Below are positions 48,668 to 57,845 of a DNA stretch of 64,000 nucleotides, piece after piece (the stretch's first letter is position 1; every line of letters starts with the position of its first letter). The DNA comes from Selenomonas sp. F0473 (GTDB lineage: Bacteria; Bacillota; Negativicutes; Selenomonadales; Selenomonadaceae). The DNA is taken from the NCBI RefSeq assembly GCF_000315545.1, contig NZ_JH992902.1:841280-905279 (forward strand). The letters are read 5' to 3'. The notes under the pieces were generated by a model that worked only from the letters and a program-made list of their open reading frames with translations, was not told the origin of the DNA and searched no databases. Position numbers and translations under genes: made by a program.

Positions 48668-51193
48668 TTACGCTGGGGTACGGCCTCCGCGCAGTTTCGC
48701 TGCGAGTTGCTCTTTGAGGACGGAGAAGAACTCTTCCCGGCCCTTTTGGAACGTGACTTCGACGGAAATAACGTACATCGGGATGCGCCACTTCGCGCGG
48801 ACGACGTCGCCCGGGACCTTGACCGCGTCCTTCTCCGTGATAATGATCGCCTCGACGCCGAGGGTCTCGGCACGGTAGAGCACTTCCGCCATGTCGCGTT
48901 CGCCGTAATCGTGATGATCCGGGTAGCGCATGCTCTCGACCATCTCCACCCCGAGGTCGGCGAGAGTCTGCTCAAAGGAGGCGGGATTGCCGATCGCGGA
49001 GACGGCAAGAACCTTCTTGCCCTCCATCTCCGTGACGGGCACGCCGCCCGCCGCGATGTCCTCGTACCAGTCGGAGAGGCGCACAAACTGCCGCGGCTGA
49101 TGGATGCTCTCGAGGATGAGGCCGTCCTGATTGTAGCTGCGAAACGTCTCCCAAATGTGCTCGATGGCGCCCGACGCCGCCTGATCGACCTTCGTCATGA
49201 GGCAGACGTCGGCGCGGTCGATATGTGAGAGCGGTTCGCGCAGTGTGCCGCGCGGCAGCAGATAACCGTTGCCGAAGACGTTCACGGCGTCGACGAGCAG
49301 TATGTCCATATCGCGCTCGAGCTGCCAATGCTGATAGCCGTCGTCGAGGATTGCCACCTCCGCGCCGAAATGCTCGATGGCATAGCGCCCGGTCACGGCG
49401 CGCTGCGGCCCGATGAGCACCGGGACGTTCGGCAGATGCTTTGCGAGCATGAACGCCTCGTCGCCCGCCGTCTCCGCATCCATCTGCAAGCTGTGCCCGT
49501 CGGAGACGATACCGACCGCACCGCGCCACTTCGCGCGGTAGCCGCGGTTGAGAATCGCGACGCGGTAGCCCATATCGTAAATCTCACGCGCGAGATGCTG
49601 GGCGGTCGGCGTCTTGCCCGTGCCGCCGACTGTCACGTTGCCGAGACTGATGACGTAGCAGCCGAGCCGTTCTTTCTTGAACCAGCCCCAACGGTACATC
49701 GTAAGCTTGAGGTTGACGAGCTGCTCGTAGATGAGCGAGAAGGCGTAGAACACCGCCATGATAAGCCTGCGCGAGATGCCGCGCACCTCTTTATCATGCA
49801 CGAGATCGATGAAGTATGTCTGGAAATTCGCGACTTTCTGCGTCGCACGCACGCGGTGTCCGACGATGCGCTGCTGTACCCGAATGGCGCGGCGGGCTTC
49901 GTACGCCTCGAGCATACCGACGAGGATCTGCGCGGATTTCTTCGAGGCGCCCTTATTCTCGTTGATGATGGCGAGCGTCTCCGCCTCGAGGCGCGCGCGC
50001 TCCGCGGGATCGCCGAAGAGCCGCAGCGTCTCGCGCGTCAGTTCCGCTCCGTCGCTCACGGTAACCACCGCCCTGCGGTTGCGGAACAGCGCGTGGATGT
50101 CCTTGAAGTTGAACATCTGATTGCCGACGATGATCGCTTTGCCGTGCGCCGCGGGCTCGAGGATATTGTGTCCGCCGTGGGCCACGAGACTGCCGCCGAT
50201 GTAGATCACATCGCCGAGCCCATAGACGCGCCCGAGCTCTCCGACCGTATCGAGGACGACGATATCCTCCCCGCCGATGGCTTCCCCTTTTTGCAGGGTC
50301 TTGCGCGTCGTAACGCTGAATCCCGCCTTGCGGCAGAGGTGCTCCACCTCGATCGTGCGCAGCACCTCGCGCGGCGCGATGATGAGGCGTACGTTCGGCT
50401 CGCGTGCACGCACGGCTTTGAACGCGGCGAGCACGAGATCTTCTTCACCGCGGTGCGTGGAGCCCGCGATCATGATGTGACTCGCGCCTTCGAGTCCTAA
50501 TTCTTTGATGAGCACGGCGCGCTCTTCGGGGCTGACGCTCGTATACGCCTGATCGAATTTCGTATTGCCCGTAACGGTGACGAGCTCGCGCGGGGCGCCG
50601 AGACGCATGATATAGTCGGCGTCGATGGAGGACTGCATGGCGAAGCATTTCACCGTCCCGATCATCTCGCGCAGCATGCCGAAGAGATATTTGTACTGCT
50701 TGACGCTGCGGTCGCTGATGCGGCCGTTGACCATCATGACGGGCACGTCGAGCTTCTTCGCCTTTTTCAGGAAGTTCGGCCACAGCTCCGTCTCGACGGG
50801 CAGGAACACGCGCGGACGGATGCGCCCGACGACGCGTGCGGCGAGGAACGGCAGATCGAGCGGGAAATAGATGATCGCGTCCGCGTCCTTGATGATGCGG
50901 TGCGCCATCTCGTAGCCGCCCGTCGTAACGACGGAGACGAGGATAGGACTGTCCGGGAACATCTTGCGGAACTCGCGCACGAGCGGGCTCGTCGCGACGA
51001 TCTCACCGACGGATGCCGCATGCACCCAGATGGCGTTTTTGCCCGCGACCTTGTCGATCGTCTCCTGCGGATAGAATCCGAAGCTCTGTTTGATGCGCTC
51101 GACAAAGCCGCGTTCGCGTGTCGCGCGCAGCATAAAGATCGGTATGATGATGGTAACGATGAGGATGGCCGCTAGATTGTAGAGAAATCGCAT
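48668..51193 (-). CDS. waaA-lpxK: fused KDO transferase (WaaA) and tetraacyldisaccharide 4'-kinase (LpxK)
   Basis: A single 841-residue frame joins two enzymes. Residues 1 to ~430 are WaaA: membrane anchor (YNLAAILIVTIIIPIFML), WVHAASVGE, LPVETELWPN, VNGRISDRS, IAGSTHRGEE and GGHNILEPAA. A linker with a hydrophobic stretch (~476-498) leads to LpxK from ~510, with Walker A VTVGGTGKTPT near 520-530, LNRGYRAKW, ILDDGYQHW and LLPRGTLREP. So one polypeptide would phosphorylate the lipid A disaccharide at 4' and add KDO, on the inner face of the inner membrane. It starts 3 bp after the msbA stop; both halves retain their motifs. Confidence 0.93.
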   Translation of the reverse strand: MRFLYNLAAILIVTIIIPIFMLRATRERGFVERIKQSFGFYPQETIDKVAGKNAIWVHAASVGEIVATSPLVREFRKMFPDSPILVSVVTTGGYEMAHRIIKDADAIIYFPLDLPFLAARVVGRIRPRVFLPVETELWPNFLKKAKKLDVPVMMVNGRISDRSVKQYKYLFGMLREMIGTVKCFAMQSSIDADYIMRLGAPRELVTVTGNTKFDQAYTSVSPEERAVLIKELGLEGASHIMIAGSTHRGEEDLVLAAFKAVRAREPNVRLIIAPREVLRTIEVEHLCRKAGFSVTTRKTLQKGEAIGGEDIVVLDTVGELGRVYGLGDVIYIGGSLVAHGGHNILEPAAHGKAIIVGNQMFNFKDIHALFRNRRAVVTVSDGAELTRETLRLFGDPAERARLEAETLAIINENKGASKKSAQILVGMLEAYEARRAIRVQQRIVGHRVRATQKVANFQTYFIDLVHDKEVRGISRRLIMAVFYAFSLIYEQLVNLKLTMYRWGWFKKERLGCYVISLGNVTVGGTGKTPTAQHLAREIYDMGYRVAILNRGYRAKWRGAVGIVSDGHSLQMDAETAGDEAFMLAKHLPNVPVLIGPQRAVTGRYAIEHFGAEVAILDDGYQHWQLERDMDILLVDAVNVFGNGYLLPRGTLREPLSHIDRADVCLMTKVDQAASGAIEHIWETFRSYNQDGLILESIHQPRQFVRLSDWYEDIAAGGVPVTEMEGKKVLAVSAIGNPASFEQTLADLGVEMVESMRYPDHHDYGERDMAEVLYRAETLGVEAIIITEKDAVKVPGDVVRAKWRIPMYVISVEVTFQKGREEFFSVLKEQLAAKLRGGRTPA

Positions 51194-51196
51194 GCG

Positions 51197-52921
51197 TCAC
51201 TCTCCCCGAAATTGAATGTCATAGAGGTGCTCGTAGAGGCCGCCCTTGGCAAGCAGTTCCTCGTGCGTCCCCTGCTCCACAATACGTCCCCCGTCGATCA
51301 CGTAGATGCGGTCGGCGTTGAATATGGTCGAAAGCCGATGCGCGATGACAAAGCTCGTCCGGCCGACCATGAGCCGGTCGAGCGCCGCCTGCACGATCTT
51401 CTCGCTCTCCGTATCGAGCGCGGACGTCGCCTCGTCGAGGATGAGGATGCGCGGGTCCTTGAGGATCGCGCGCGCGATCGCGATGCGCTGGCGCTGTCCG
51501 CCCGAGATGCTGATCCCGCGCTCGCCGATCTCTGTATCGTAGCCGCGGTCAAGTTCCATGATAAAGTTATGCGCGTTCGCGGCATGCGCCGCCTCCTCGA
51601 TCTCAGCATCCGTCGCGTCGAGACGTCCGTAGCGGATATTCTCGCGGATCGTCGTCGAGAACAGCATCGTTTCCTGCGGCACAAGGCCGATCTGCCCGCG
51701 CAGGGAGGCAAGCGTCACATCGCGGATATCGTGACCGTCGATGCTGATCGTGCCGCTGTCCACTTCGTAAAAACGCGGAATGAGGTTTGCAATCGTCGAT
51801 TTTCCGGCGCCCGAGGGTCCGACGAAAGCGACCATCTCTCCCGGCGCGGCCTCGAGCGTAATCCCGCAGAGCGCCGCGCGTCCTTCCTTGTAGGAGAATG
51901 TGACGTTCTCGAAACGAACCCGTCCCTCCACGGGCGGAAGGGGCTGCGCCCCCGGTTGATCCGTGACGGACTCTTTCAGATCCACCACGGAGAAGACGCG
52001 GTCCACCGCCGCCATCGCCTTTTGGAGATTGCCGTAAATGCGCGAGAGGCGTTTCACAGGATTTGCGAGGTTCACGGCATAGGTGAGGAAGGCGACAAAC
52101 GCGCCCGCCGTGATATCGCCGTTCACTACTTCGTAGCCGCCGAACCACACGATAAAGGTAACGGCGATCGCAGCGAGGAACTCGACCGTCGGGGTGAGCA
52201 TGCTCGTCTGTTGGACGTTCTTCATCACCGCCTCAAAATTGCGGTTGTTGCTCGTGACAAAACGTTCGATCTCGTAGTCCTCGCGGACGAACGACTTCAC
52301 CACGCGCGTCGCGGAAAAGCTCTCCTGCAGGAGCGCCGTGATCTCCGCGAGCCGTTCCTGAATCACATTGCTGGACTTTTTGATTTTCCGCCCGAAGATT
52401 TTCATCGCCTGCCCGACCATCGGAATGACGACGAGGGTGAGCAGCGAGAGTTTCCAGTCGAGATAGAACATGAGGACAAGCGATCCGACGAGGATACAGC
52501 CCTCCGTCACGAGATCGATGAGATTGTCGACGAGCGCCGCCTGGATCGCGGCGACATCGTTCGTGACATAACTCATGATCTCGCCCGTCTGATGGCGGTC
52601 GTAGTACGAGAGCGGCATCCGCTGGAACTTGCGGAACATAATCTCGCGCACGTCGATGATGACCTTCTGCCCAATGTAGGAGACGAGATAAGACTGCCCA
52701 AAGTAAAAGATCCCGCGCAGGAAGAAGATGACGACAATGCCCACGCAGATGGCGTTGAGCAGCGCCATGTTCTTGTCTGCGAGGACATCGTCGATCATAT
52801 CCTTGACGATCCACGGGACATATAGATTCGCCGCCGAGGCGAGGATGATGCACAGGACGGCGAACGCAAATTTCTTCACGTACGGCCGCATGTAGGCAAG
52901 CAGTCTCTTGTAATTCTTCAT
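51197..52921 (-). CDS. msbA: MsbA-like lipid A-core flippase (ABC exporter)
   Basis: A 574-residue half-transporter: six membrane helices in about residues 15-310 and an ATPase domain with Walker A GPSGAGKST, signature ISGGQRQRIAIARAILK, Walker B ILILDEATSALD and the H-loop AHRLSTI. Position between lpxB and waaA-lpxK supports MsbA, flipping lipid A across the inner membrane. ATG 52921 follows GGGAGAG; a longer frame upstream runs through lpxB and is rejected. Substrate is inferred from context. Confidence 0.88.
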   Translation of the reverse strand: MKNYKRLLAYMRPYVKKFAFAVLCIILASAANLYVPWIVKDMIDDVLADKNMALLNAICVGIVVIFFLRGIFYFGQSYLVSYIGQKVIIDVREIMFRKFQRMPLSYYDRHQTGEIMSYVTNDVAAIQAALVDNLIDLVTEGCILVGSLVLMFYLDWKLSLLTLVVIPMVGQAMKIFGRKIKKSSNVIQERLAEITALLQESFSATRVVKSFVREDYEIERFVTSNNRNFEAVMKNVQQTSMLTPTVEFLAAIAVTFIVWFGGYEVVNGDITAGAFVAFLTYAVNLANPVKRLSRIYGNLQKAMAAVDRVFSVVDLKESVTDQPGAQPLPPVEGRVRFENVTFSYKEGRAALCGITLEAAPGEMVAFVGPSGAGKSTIANLIPRFYEVDSGTISIDGHDIRDVTLASLRGQIGLVPQETMLFSTTIRENIRYGRLDATDAEIEEAAHAANAHNFIMELDRGYDTEIGERGISISGGQRQRIAIARAILKDPRILILDEATSALDTESEKIVQAALDRLMVGRTSFVIAHRLSTIFNADRIYVIDGGRIVEQGTHEELLAKGGLYEHLYDIQFRGE

Positions 52922-52944
52922 AGCTCTCCCGCCGGAATAAAAGT

Positions 52945-54078
52945 TTATGCGCGCCGCGCGAGAGCGACGATCTTCTCCGCAACGCGGCGCGCCGCATGCG
53001 GCTCTCCAAGACACGCGACGGCACGGGCAAGGCGTTCCGTAACATAAGAGCGTTCTTCCCCGTCCCTAACGATGCGCTCCATCTCCGCCGCAATGCGGCG
53101 CGGCTCGACATCGCCCTGCAGCAGTTCCGTCTCAAACGTCTCGCCGAGCAGGATATTCGGCAAAGAAAACCGCTCCACATTGACGAGCAGTCGCCCGACG
53201 AGATACGACAGCATGGACAGCCGATAGAGAACAACCGCAGGCAGTCCCATGATCGCCGCCTCCATCACGACCGTCCCCGACGCCGCCATTGCCGCGCGCG
53301 CAATGCCCATCAGCGCATAGCGGGCGTCGCGCGCAAGCGTCACGGGCACGGACGCCGCCGCAAGATACGCGTTTAGGCGTTCCTCATCGACGCCGCCCGC
53401 AACAGGCAGAAAAAAACGCCGCGCAGGATCCGCCGCGTAGAGAATCTCCGCCGCGCCGAGCATCGCGGGCAGCAGGCGCTCGATCTCCTCACGGCGGCTG
53501 CCGGGCATGAGGAGGATTGGCACATCTCCGTCCGCAATGCCGAAGTGCCTGCGGGCCTCCGCCGGCGGCAGTTCCGCCCGGACCGTATCGACGAGAGGAT
53601 TACCGACAAAGGATATATGCGCGCCCGCCGCCTCATACGGAGCGAGTTCGTGCGGGAAAATCGCTACGAGCTCATCCGCAATCTTTGCGCAGTCCTGCGC
53701 GCGCCCTTTACGCCACGCCCATGCAGAGGGCGGAATATAAGAAAAGACGGGGATCCCCCGTTCTTTTGCCCGCTTCGCGAGCCGCCAGTTAAAATCCGGA
53801 TAGTCGATGATGACCAGGACGTCCGGTCGTTCCTCCTCCATGAGCCGCGTGAGGTCGTCGAGGAGCGCAAAGATACGGCGCAGATTCAGCAGCACCGCCG
53901 AGACGCCCATGACGTTGTAGTCCGTGTAGTTTTGGCGCAGCGCAACGCCCGCCTCCGCCATCCGCTCCCCGCCGAAGCCGATGAGAGAAACGGTCGGATC
54001 GATCGCCCGCAGTTCGCGCGCAAGCGCCGCTCCATGCAGATCTCCCGAGGTCTCGCCCGCCGACAGCATAATCTTCAA
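52945..54078 (-). CDS. lpxB: lipid-A-disaccharide synthase
   Basis: Condenses UDP-diacyl-GlcN with lipid X to the disaccharide. The 377-residue GT19 enzyme begins with LKIMLSAGETSGDLHG and continues with IGFGGERMAEAG, VIIDYPDFNWRLA, YIPPSAWAWRKGRA, FVGNPLVD and LMPGSRREEIERL. The start is TTG 54078, 8 bases after GAGAGGAGG; the next ATG is 9 bp further on and lacks the ribosome site. It follows lpxI by 17 bp. Confidence 0.94.
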   Translation of the reverse strand: MKIMLSAGETSGDLHGAALARELRAIDPTVSLIGFGGERMAEAGVALRQNYTDYNVMGVSAVLLNLRRIFALLDDLTRLMEEERPDVLVIIDYPDFNWRLAKRAKERGIPVFSYIPPSAWAWRKGRAQDCAKIADELVAIFPHELAPYEAAGAHISFVGNPLVDTVRAELPPAEARRHFGIADGDVPILLMPGSRREEIERLLPAMLGAAEILYAADPARRFFLPVAGGVDEERLNAYLAAASVPVTLARDARYALMGIARAAMAASGTVVMEAAIMGLPAVVLYRLSMLSYLVGRLLVNVERFSLPNILLGETFETELLQGDVEPRRIAAEMERIVRDGEERSYVTERLARAVACLGEPHAARRVAEKIVALARRA

Positions 54079-54095
54079 GGGCAAGGCCTCCTCTC

Positions 54096-54899
54096 CTAGA
54101 GTGCGGCGATCGTAATGCCGTTCGCCTCGGCAAGTGCGACGGCGCGCTCCTTGTCGATGAAGAGCGTCTTGCCCGCCTCGATCGCGAGCGCCGACGCCTT
54201 GACCGCAACGAGCGACTCGATCGTGTCGAGCCCGACCGCGGGTACGTCGAACCGACTGTCCTGCTGCGGCTTCGCCGCCTTCGCGACGACGGCGCCGCCG
54301 CCCGCGAGCTCTCCGCCGCGGCGAATGCACGCGTCCGTCCCCTCGATCGCCTCGAGCGCCATGACCGCCATATCCTTCACGACGGCCGTCTGCCCGACGT
54401 CGAGACGCCCGATCTCGCGCGCCATCCGGAGCCCAAACTCCATATCCCGGCGCTCGGCCTCGCTCGGCGCGCGGCTCGTGAGCGTCCCCGCCGCCGGCAT
54501 GAGCGGACGGATCAGCGCCGTCTGATCGAGCGGCGTGATACCGGCCTTCATCAGCGCGCCGACGAACATCATCATGACGGTATCGTCGTTCTGATTCGGC
54601 AGCTGCATGAGCATCCCGCGCAGCATCTCGTCGGGTACGATCGCCCCCGTGAAGAGGAGTTCCTTCGTCACCTTGCCGATCATGGTGACCTTTTTGATCT
54701 CCTCCTGCCGAAGATACGCCAAAATGGAGGCAATCTGTCCGATGCTGATCTCACGATAAGCATTTGCCGCGTCCTTCAGCTCCGGATCCGTGTCCGGCAG
54801 GAGCGCGACGGCATGCACCTCGTAACCGAGCGCACGCGCTGCGCGCGCGCATGCGGCGGGCAGACGTCCGACGCCAGCGAGCAGACCTAGTTTCTCCAT
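54096..54899 (-). CDS. lpxI: UDP-2,3-diacylglucosamine pyrophosphatase LpxI
   Basis: Hydrolyses UDP-2,3-diacylglucosamine to lipid X. The 267-residue protein is of the LpxI (DUF1009) family, as shown by KLGLLAGVGRLPAACARAARALG, MIGKVTKELLF, NQNDDTVMM and DIGQTAVVKDMAV-like sequence (RLDVGQTAVVKDMAVMALEAIEGTDACIRRGG). LpxI replaces the unrelated LpxH of E. coli. It sits between lpxA and lpxB, where the enzyme is needed. Confidence 0.93.
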   Translation of the reverse strand: MEKLGLLAGVGRLPAACARAARALGYEVHAVALLPDTDPELKDAANAYREISIGQIASILAYLRQEEIKKVTMIGKVTKELLFTGAIVPDEMLRGMLMQLPNQNDDTVMMMFVGALMKAGITPLDQTALIRPLMPAAGTLTSRAPSEAERRDMEFGLRMAREIGRLDVGQTAVVKDMAVMALEAIEGTDACIRRGGELAGGGAVVAKAAKPQQDSRFDVPAVGLDTIESLVAVKASALAIEAGKTLFIDKERAVALAEANGITIAAL

Positions 54900-54914
54900 G
54901 AATCTCTTCTCCCC

Positions 54915-55727
54915 TCACTCGTCCTCATGGCGTTCCCGGCAGATGCCGCGTTCCGCATTGCGGAGGAACCGCAGGAGATGATCGACCTCCTCGCAGGAGT
55001 CCACCTCCTGCTCGATGACGGCAATCGCCTGCGTGAGATTCAGCCCCGAGCGGTAGAGGATCTTATACGCCTGCTTGATGCGGCGGCGCACATTCACGGG
55101 AATGCCCGCACGCGAGATGCCCACGCTGTTGAGGCCGACGGCGCGCGCGGGGTGGCCGTCCACCATCGTGAACGGCACGACGTCCTGCACGAGTTTCGAC
55201 GTGCCGCCGATCATCGCGTTGCGCCCGATCTTCACAAACTGATGCACCCCCGCCATGCCGCCGATCACAACGCCGTCCTCGACGATTGCGTGCCCGGCGA
55301 GCATCGCGGCGTTGCTCATGATAATGCGGTTGCCGAGAATGCAGTTGTGGGCGATATGCGTATATGCCATGAGCAGACAGTCGTCGCCGATGCGCGTCTC
55401 CTCACCCTCACCCGTCGCGCGGTGCACCGTCGCACACTCGCGGATCGTCGTCCGGTCGCCGATGAACGTATAGCTCTTCTCGCCTTTAAACTTCAGATCC
55501 TGCGGCACCTCGCCGATGGAAGCACCTTGGAAAATATGACAGTCCCGGCCGATCTTTGTCCACTCTTTAATGACGGCGTGGGGTTCAATCTTCGTTCCCT
55601 CGCCGATCTCAACATGATCCGAGATGACCGCGTAGGGGCCGATCTCCACATTCCGCGCGATGCGCGCCGTCGGCGCTACGACGGCGGTGTCATGGATATA
55701 GGCGATAACCTTGCTGCTGCCTGTCAT
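54915..55727 (-). CDS. lpxA: acyl-ACP--UDP-N-acetylglucosamine O-acyltransferase
   Basis: First step of lipid A synthesis: transfers a hydroxyacyl chain to O3 of UDP-GlcNAc. The 270-residue protein is a left-handed parallel beta helix of hexapeptide repeats, starting YIHDTAVVAPTARIARNVEIG, with catalytic His in MAYTHIAHNCILGNRI and a C-terminal helical part (RRRIKQAYKILYRSGLNLTQA). ATG 55727 is preferred to the longer Met because GGAG precedes it. It follows fabZ after a 173-bp gap with no gene or clear terminator. Confidence 0.95.
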   Translation of the reverse strand: MTGSSKVIAYIHDTAVVAPTARIARNVEIGPYAVISDHVEIGEGTKIEPHAVIKEWTKIGRDCHIFQGASIGEVPQDLKFKGEKSYTFIGDRTTIRECATVHRATGEGEETRIGDDCLLMAYTHIAHNCILGNRIIMSNAAMLAGHAIVEDGVVIGGMAGVHQFVKIGRNAMIGGTSKLVQDVVPFTMVDGHPARAVGLNSVGISRAGIPVNVRRRIKQAYKILYRSGLNLTQAIAVIEQEVDSCEEVDHLLRFLRNAERGICRERHEDE

Positions 55728-55900
55728 CTTTTTCAACTCCTTTGGCCCCGACAATTCCTGCCCGGGCAGACATAGTCCACTCTCTTTATATAGTCCTGCG
55801 GCGGCAGTGTGTATTCACCTTGAAAAATCCGCCGAAATCGAGAATGTTTCCCCGTCAAGAGCAAATTATGTCCTTTTATCCTTTATTTACGACTCTTTTT

Positions 55901-56341
55901 TCAGAGTTCATCGCCCTTTTTCAGAGCAAATTTGAAATCCGCGGACGCGACAAGATCATCCTCGACATAAGCGTCCGCATGCAGCACGCCGAATACGCCG
56001 CGCACGCGCACCAGTTCCGCCTTCGTCACAACCACATCGCCGGGGACGACGGGACGCTTGAACTTCACATTCTCCATGCCGCCGAAGAGCGCGATCTTGC
56101 CGCGGTGCTCCGCCGGATAGAGCATCGTGACGCCGCCGACCTGCGCCATCCCCTCGAGGAGCAGCACGCCCGGCATGATCGGGTGCCCCGGAAAGTGCCC
56201 GAGGAAGAACGGCTCGTTCATCGTCACACACTTGATGCCCGTCGCGGATTTGAACGGCACCAGATCTATGATGCGGTCCACAAGGAGCATCGGCGGACGA
56301 TGCGGCAGAATCTGCTGAATCTCATTGATGTCCAAAGTCAT
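55901..56341 (-). CDS. fabZ: 3-hydroxyacyl-ACP dehydratase
   Basis: A 146-residue hot-dog fold dehydratase of fatty acid synthesis. PHRPPMLLVDRI at the N-terminus, the catalytic His in FLGHFPGHPIMPGVLLLEGMAQ with a Glu in the same helix, and FGGMENVKFKRPVVPGD are canonical. It shares hydroxyacyl-ACP with LpxA/LpxC, hence its place in this cluster. Start ATG 56341 is inside the 3' end of lpxC (20-bp overlap); a ribosome site AAGGGG precedes it. Confidence 0.95.
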   Translation of the reverse strand: MTLDINEIQQILPHRPPMLLVDRIIDLVPFKSATGIKCVTMNEPFFLGHFPGHPIMPGVLLLEGMAQVGGVTMLYPAEHRGKIALFGGMENVKFKRPVVPGDVVVTKAELVRVRGVFGVLHADAYVEDDLVASADFKFALKKGDEL

Positions 56342-57167
56342 GCTTATTCCCCTTCTCTGCAATCTGCTTCGCCAGCGCCGTGTTGAGCGCATGCCCCGAC
56401 GCAACCGCGACGATATGCCCGCGGATGATTCCCGCCAAACGGATGTCCCCGATCATGTCGAGGATCTTGTGGCGCACCAATTCATCGGAAAAATTCAGGG
56501 GGTTCACCCAGCCCTCGTCGTTGTAGACGATGACCGTCTCGAGCGAGCCGCCGAGCCCCAGTCCGTGTGCGCGCAGCGCCTCGACTTCCTTTTCATAGGC
56601 GATGGTCCGCGCGGGCGCGATCTCCCGCGCGTAGGTCTCCGGCGTAACCTCCACATCGTAATACTGCACGCCGATGAGCGGATGCTCGTTGAGCGACGTG
56701 AACGAGACGCGCAGGCCGTCATACGGCAGCGCCATTACAAACCGGCTGCCGTCGTCCACACGGTAGATGCGGTCGATGACCGTCGTCCTGCGCTCCGCGT
56801 CCTGCTCCACCGTCCCGACGCCCGCAATGAGGCTAAAAAATGCCGCTGCGCTGCCGTCCACGACGGGCGGCTCCTCGGCATCCAGCGTCACAAGGCAGTT
56901 ATCGACGCCATGCACATGCAGCGCGCTCATCAAATGCTCGATCGTGAAAAACTTGAGCGCGCCCGACGCAATGGTCGTTGCGCGCAGCGTCGCCGTCACA
57001 TTCTCGGCAACGGCGGCGACGGGCGGCGCCTCCGGCATGTCCGAGCGTGCGAACCGAATGCCCGAACCGGGCGGTGCCGGCGCGAGTTCCATGCGCACAT
57101 GCCGGCCCGAATGCAGGCCGATGCCTTCATAGACCGCTCGCGCCGCCAGCGTTCTCTCTCTTTGCAA
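56322..57167 (-). CDS. lpxC: UDP-3-O-acyl-N-acetylglucosamine deacetylase
   Basis: The zinc deacetylase committing to lipid A. The 281-residue protein has zinc-ligand His in IEHLMSALHV and HxxxD in RHKILDMIGDI, catalytic Glu/His context (ASGHALNTAL), and the opening TLAARAVYEGIGLHSG. The start is probably TTG 57167, 6-7 bases after GGGAGGT; a GTG at 57194 has no site. It is the first gene of the 15-gene LPS operon and its 3' end overlaps fabZ by 20 bp. Confidence 0.95.
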   Translation of the reverse strand: MQRERTLAARAVYEGIGLHSGRHVRMELAPAPPGSGIRFARSDMPEAPPVAAVAENVTATLRATTIASGALKFFTIEHLMSALHVHGVDNCLVTLDAEEPPVVDGSAAAFFSLIAGVGTVEQDAERRTTVIDRIYRVDDGSRFVMALPYDGLRVSFTSLNEHPLIGVQYYDVEVTPETYAREIAPARTIAYEKEVEALRAHGLGLGGSLETVIVYNDEGWVNPLNFSDELVRHKILDMIGDIRLAGIIRGHIVAVASGHALNTALAKQIAEKGNKHDFGHQ

Positions 57168-57211
57168 GCAACTACCTCCCGCAAGCTCTGTCACATTTCA
57201 ATCCATGGTAC

Positions 57212-57240
57212 ATCATACTAAAAATTTTCCGAACTTGCAA
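57212..57240 (-). promoter_or_regulatory. promoter of the LPS operon
   Basis: TTGCAA (57240-57235) and TATGAT (57217-57212) are 17 bp apart on the minus strand, 45 bp before the TTG start of lpxC. It diverges from the ssrA promoter; the two -35 boxes are 15 bp apart. Confidence 0.6.
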
Positions 57241-57255
57241 GGGCAAGGACTCGAT

Positions 57256-57284
57256 TTGACAGACTTCGTTTGTTCTGGTAGTAT
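57256..57284 (+). promoter_or_regulatory. ssrA promoter
   Basis: TTGACA (57256-57261) and TAGTAT (57279-57284), 17-bp spacer. The mature tmRNA 5' end is about 30 bp further on, so a leader would be trimmed by RNase P. Confidence 0.7.
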
Positions 57285-57315
57285 AAAGGCAAGCAAACGA
57301 CATGCTTCCATTATC

Positions 57316-57667
57316 GGGGATGTAATGGTCTCGACGGGGATGGGCGGCATGTGGACAGCGAGCCGGGGGGTCATCAACCCGTTAGTAAGGTGAAGACTTT
57401 TATTAAACATAAAAGCAAACGAAGACTACGCTCTGGCGGCTTAAGCCAGCCCCTTTCCGACCGTCTCCCGCACGGACGGAGCAAGGGGTCAAACGCGGGA
57501 TACCCGGGAGCCATCGCACGATAACTCTCAGGGGAACATCATCGTGATCGGCGGCGCATACCTTGTCTGCGGGGGATGCGACGCCTAAAGAAAAGCGCAG
57601 ACTGCGCTCGGAGAATTCCATGTGACGTTATCTTCGGACAGGAGTTCGATTCTCCTCATCTCCACCA
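57316..57667 (+). ncRNA. ssrA: transfer-messenger RNA (tmRNA)
   Basis: About 352 nt. The 5' end GGGGATGTAATGGTCTCGAC pairs with the 3' CATCTCC ahead of CCA to make the tRNA-like acceptor stem; the T-arm TTCGATTC lies near the 3' end. The tag frame begins at GCA 57415 and reads GCA AAC GAA GAC TAC GCT CTG GCG GCT TAA, giving ANEDYALAA, used by SmpB/ribosome rescue to mark stalled proteins for ClpXP. CCA is encoded. One-piece type. Confidence 0.96.
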
Positions 57668-57680
57668 AATGCATATGACA

Positions 57681-57716
57681 AAACCCGCGCGGGGAATTTC
57701 CCCGGCGGGTTTTTTT
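57681..57716 (+). terminator. ssrA terminator
   Basis: AAACCCGC (57681-57688) pairs with GCGGGTTT (57705-57712), with GGGG/CCCC inside and seven or more T after it. Confidence 0.85.
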
Positions 57717-57728
57717 GTTGAGAGAAAA

Positions 57729-57771
57729 AGGCTGCCCCGCCGACGTGTTTTCACGTGTGCGGAGCAGCCTT
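57729..57771 (-). terminator. terminator of the TonB-dependent receptor operon
   Basis: AAGGCTGC and GCAGCCTT outer arms with inner CACGTG-type pairing around a TTTT loop. It lies 75 bp after the receptor stop on the minus strand, followed by CTTTTTCTC. Confidence 0.7.
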
Positions 57772-57845
57772 ACTTTCATATGCCGGGATGGGATAACCTC
57801 TATGGGGCATCCTCCCCTGTTCTTAATTGCGGCGGCGTCGTTTAT

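Noticed and set aside
57316-57667. Two-piece (permuted) tmRNA
   Set aside because: The 5' and 3' acceptor-stem strands lie at the outer ends in normal order, with the tag frame inside.
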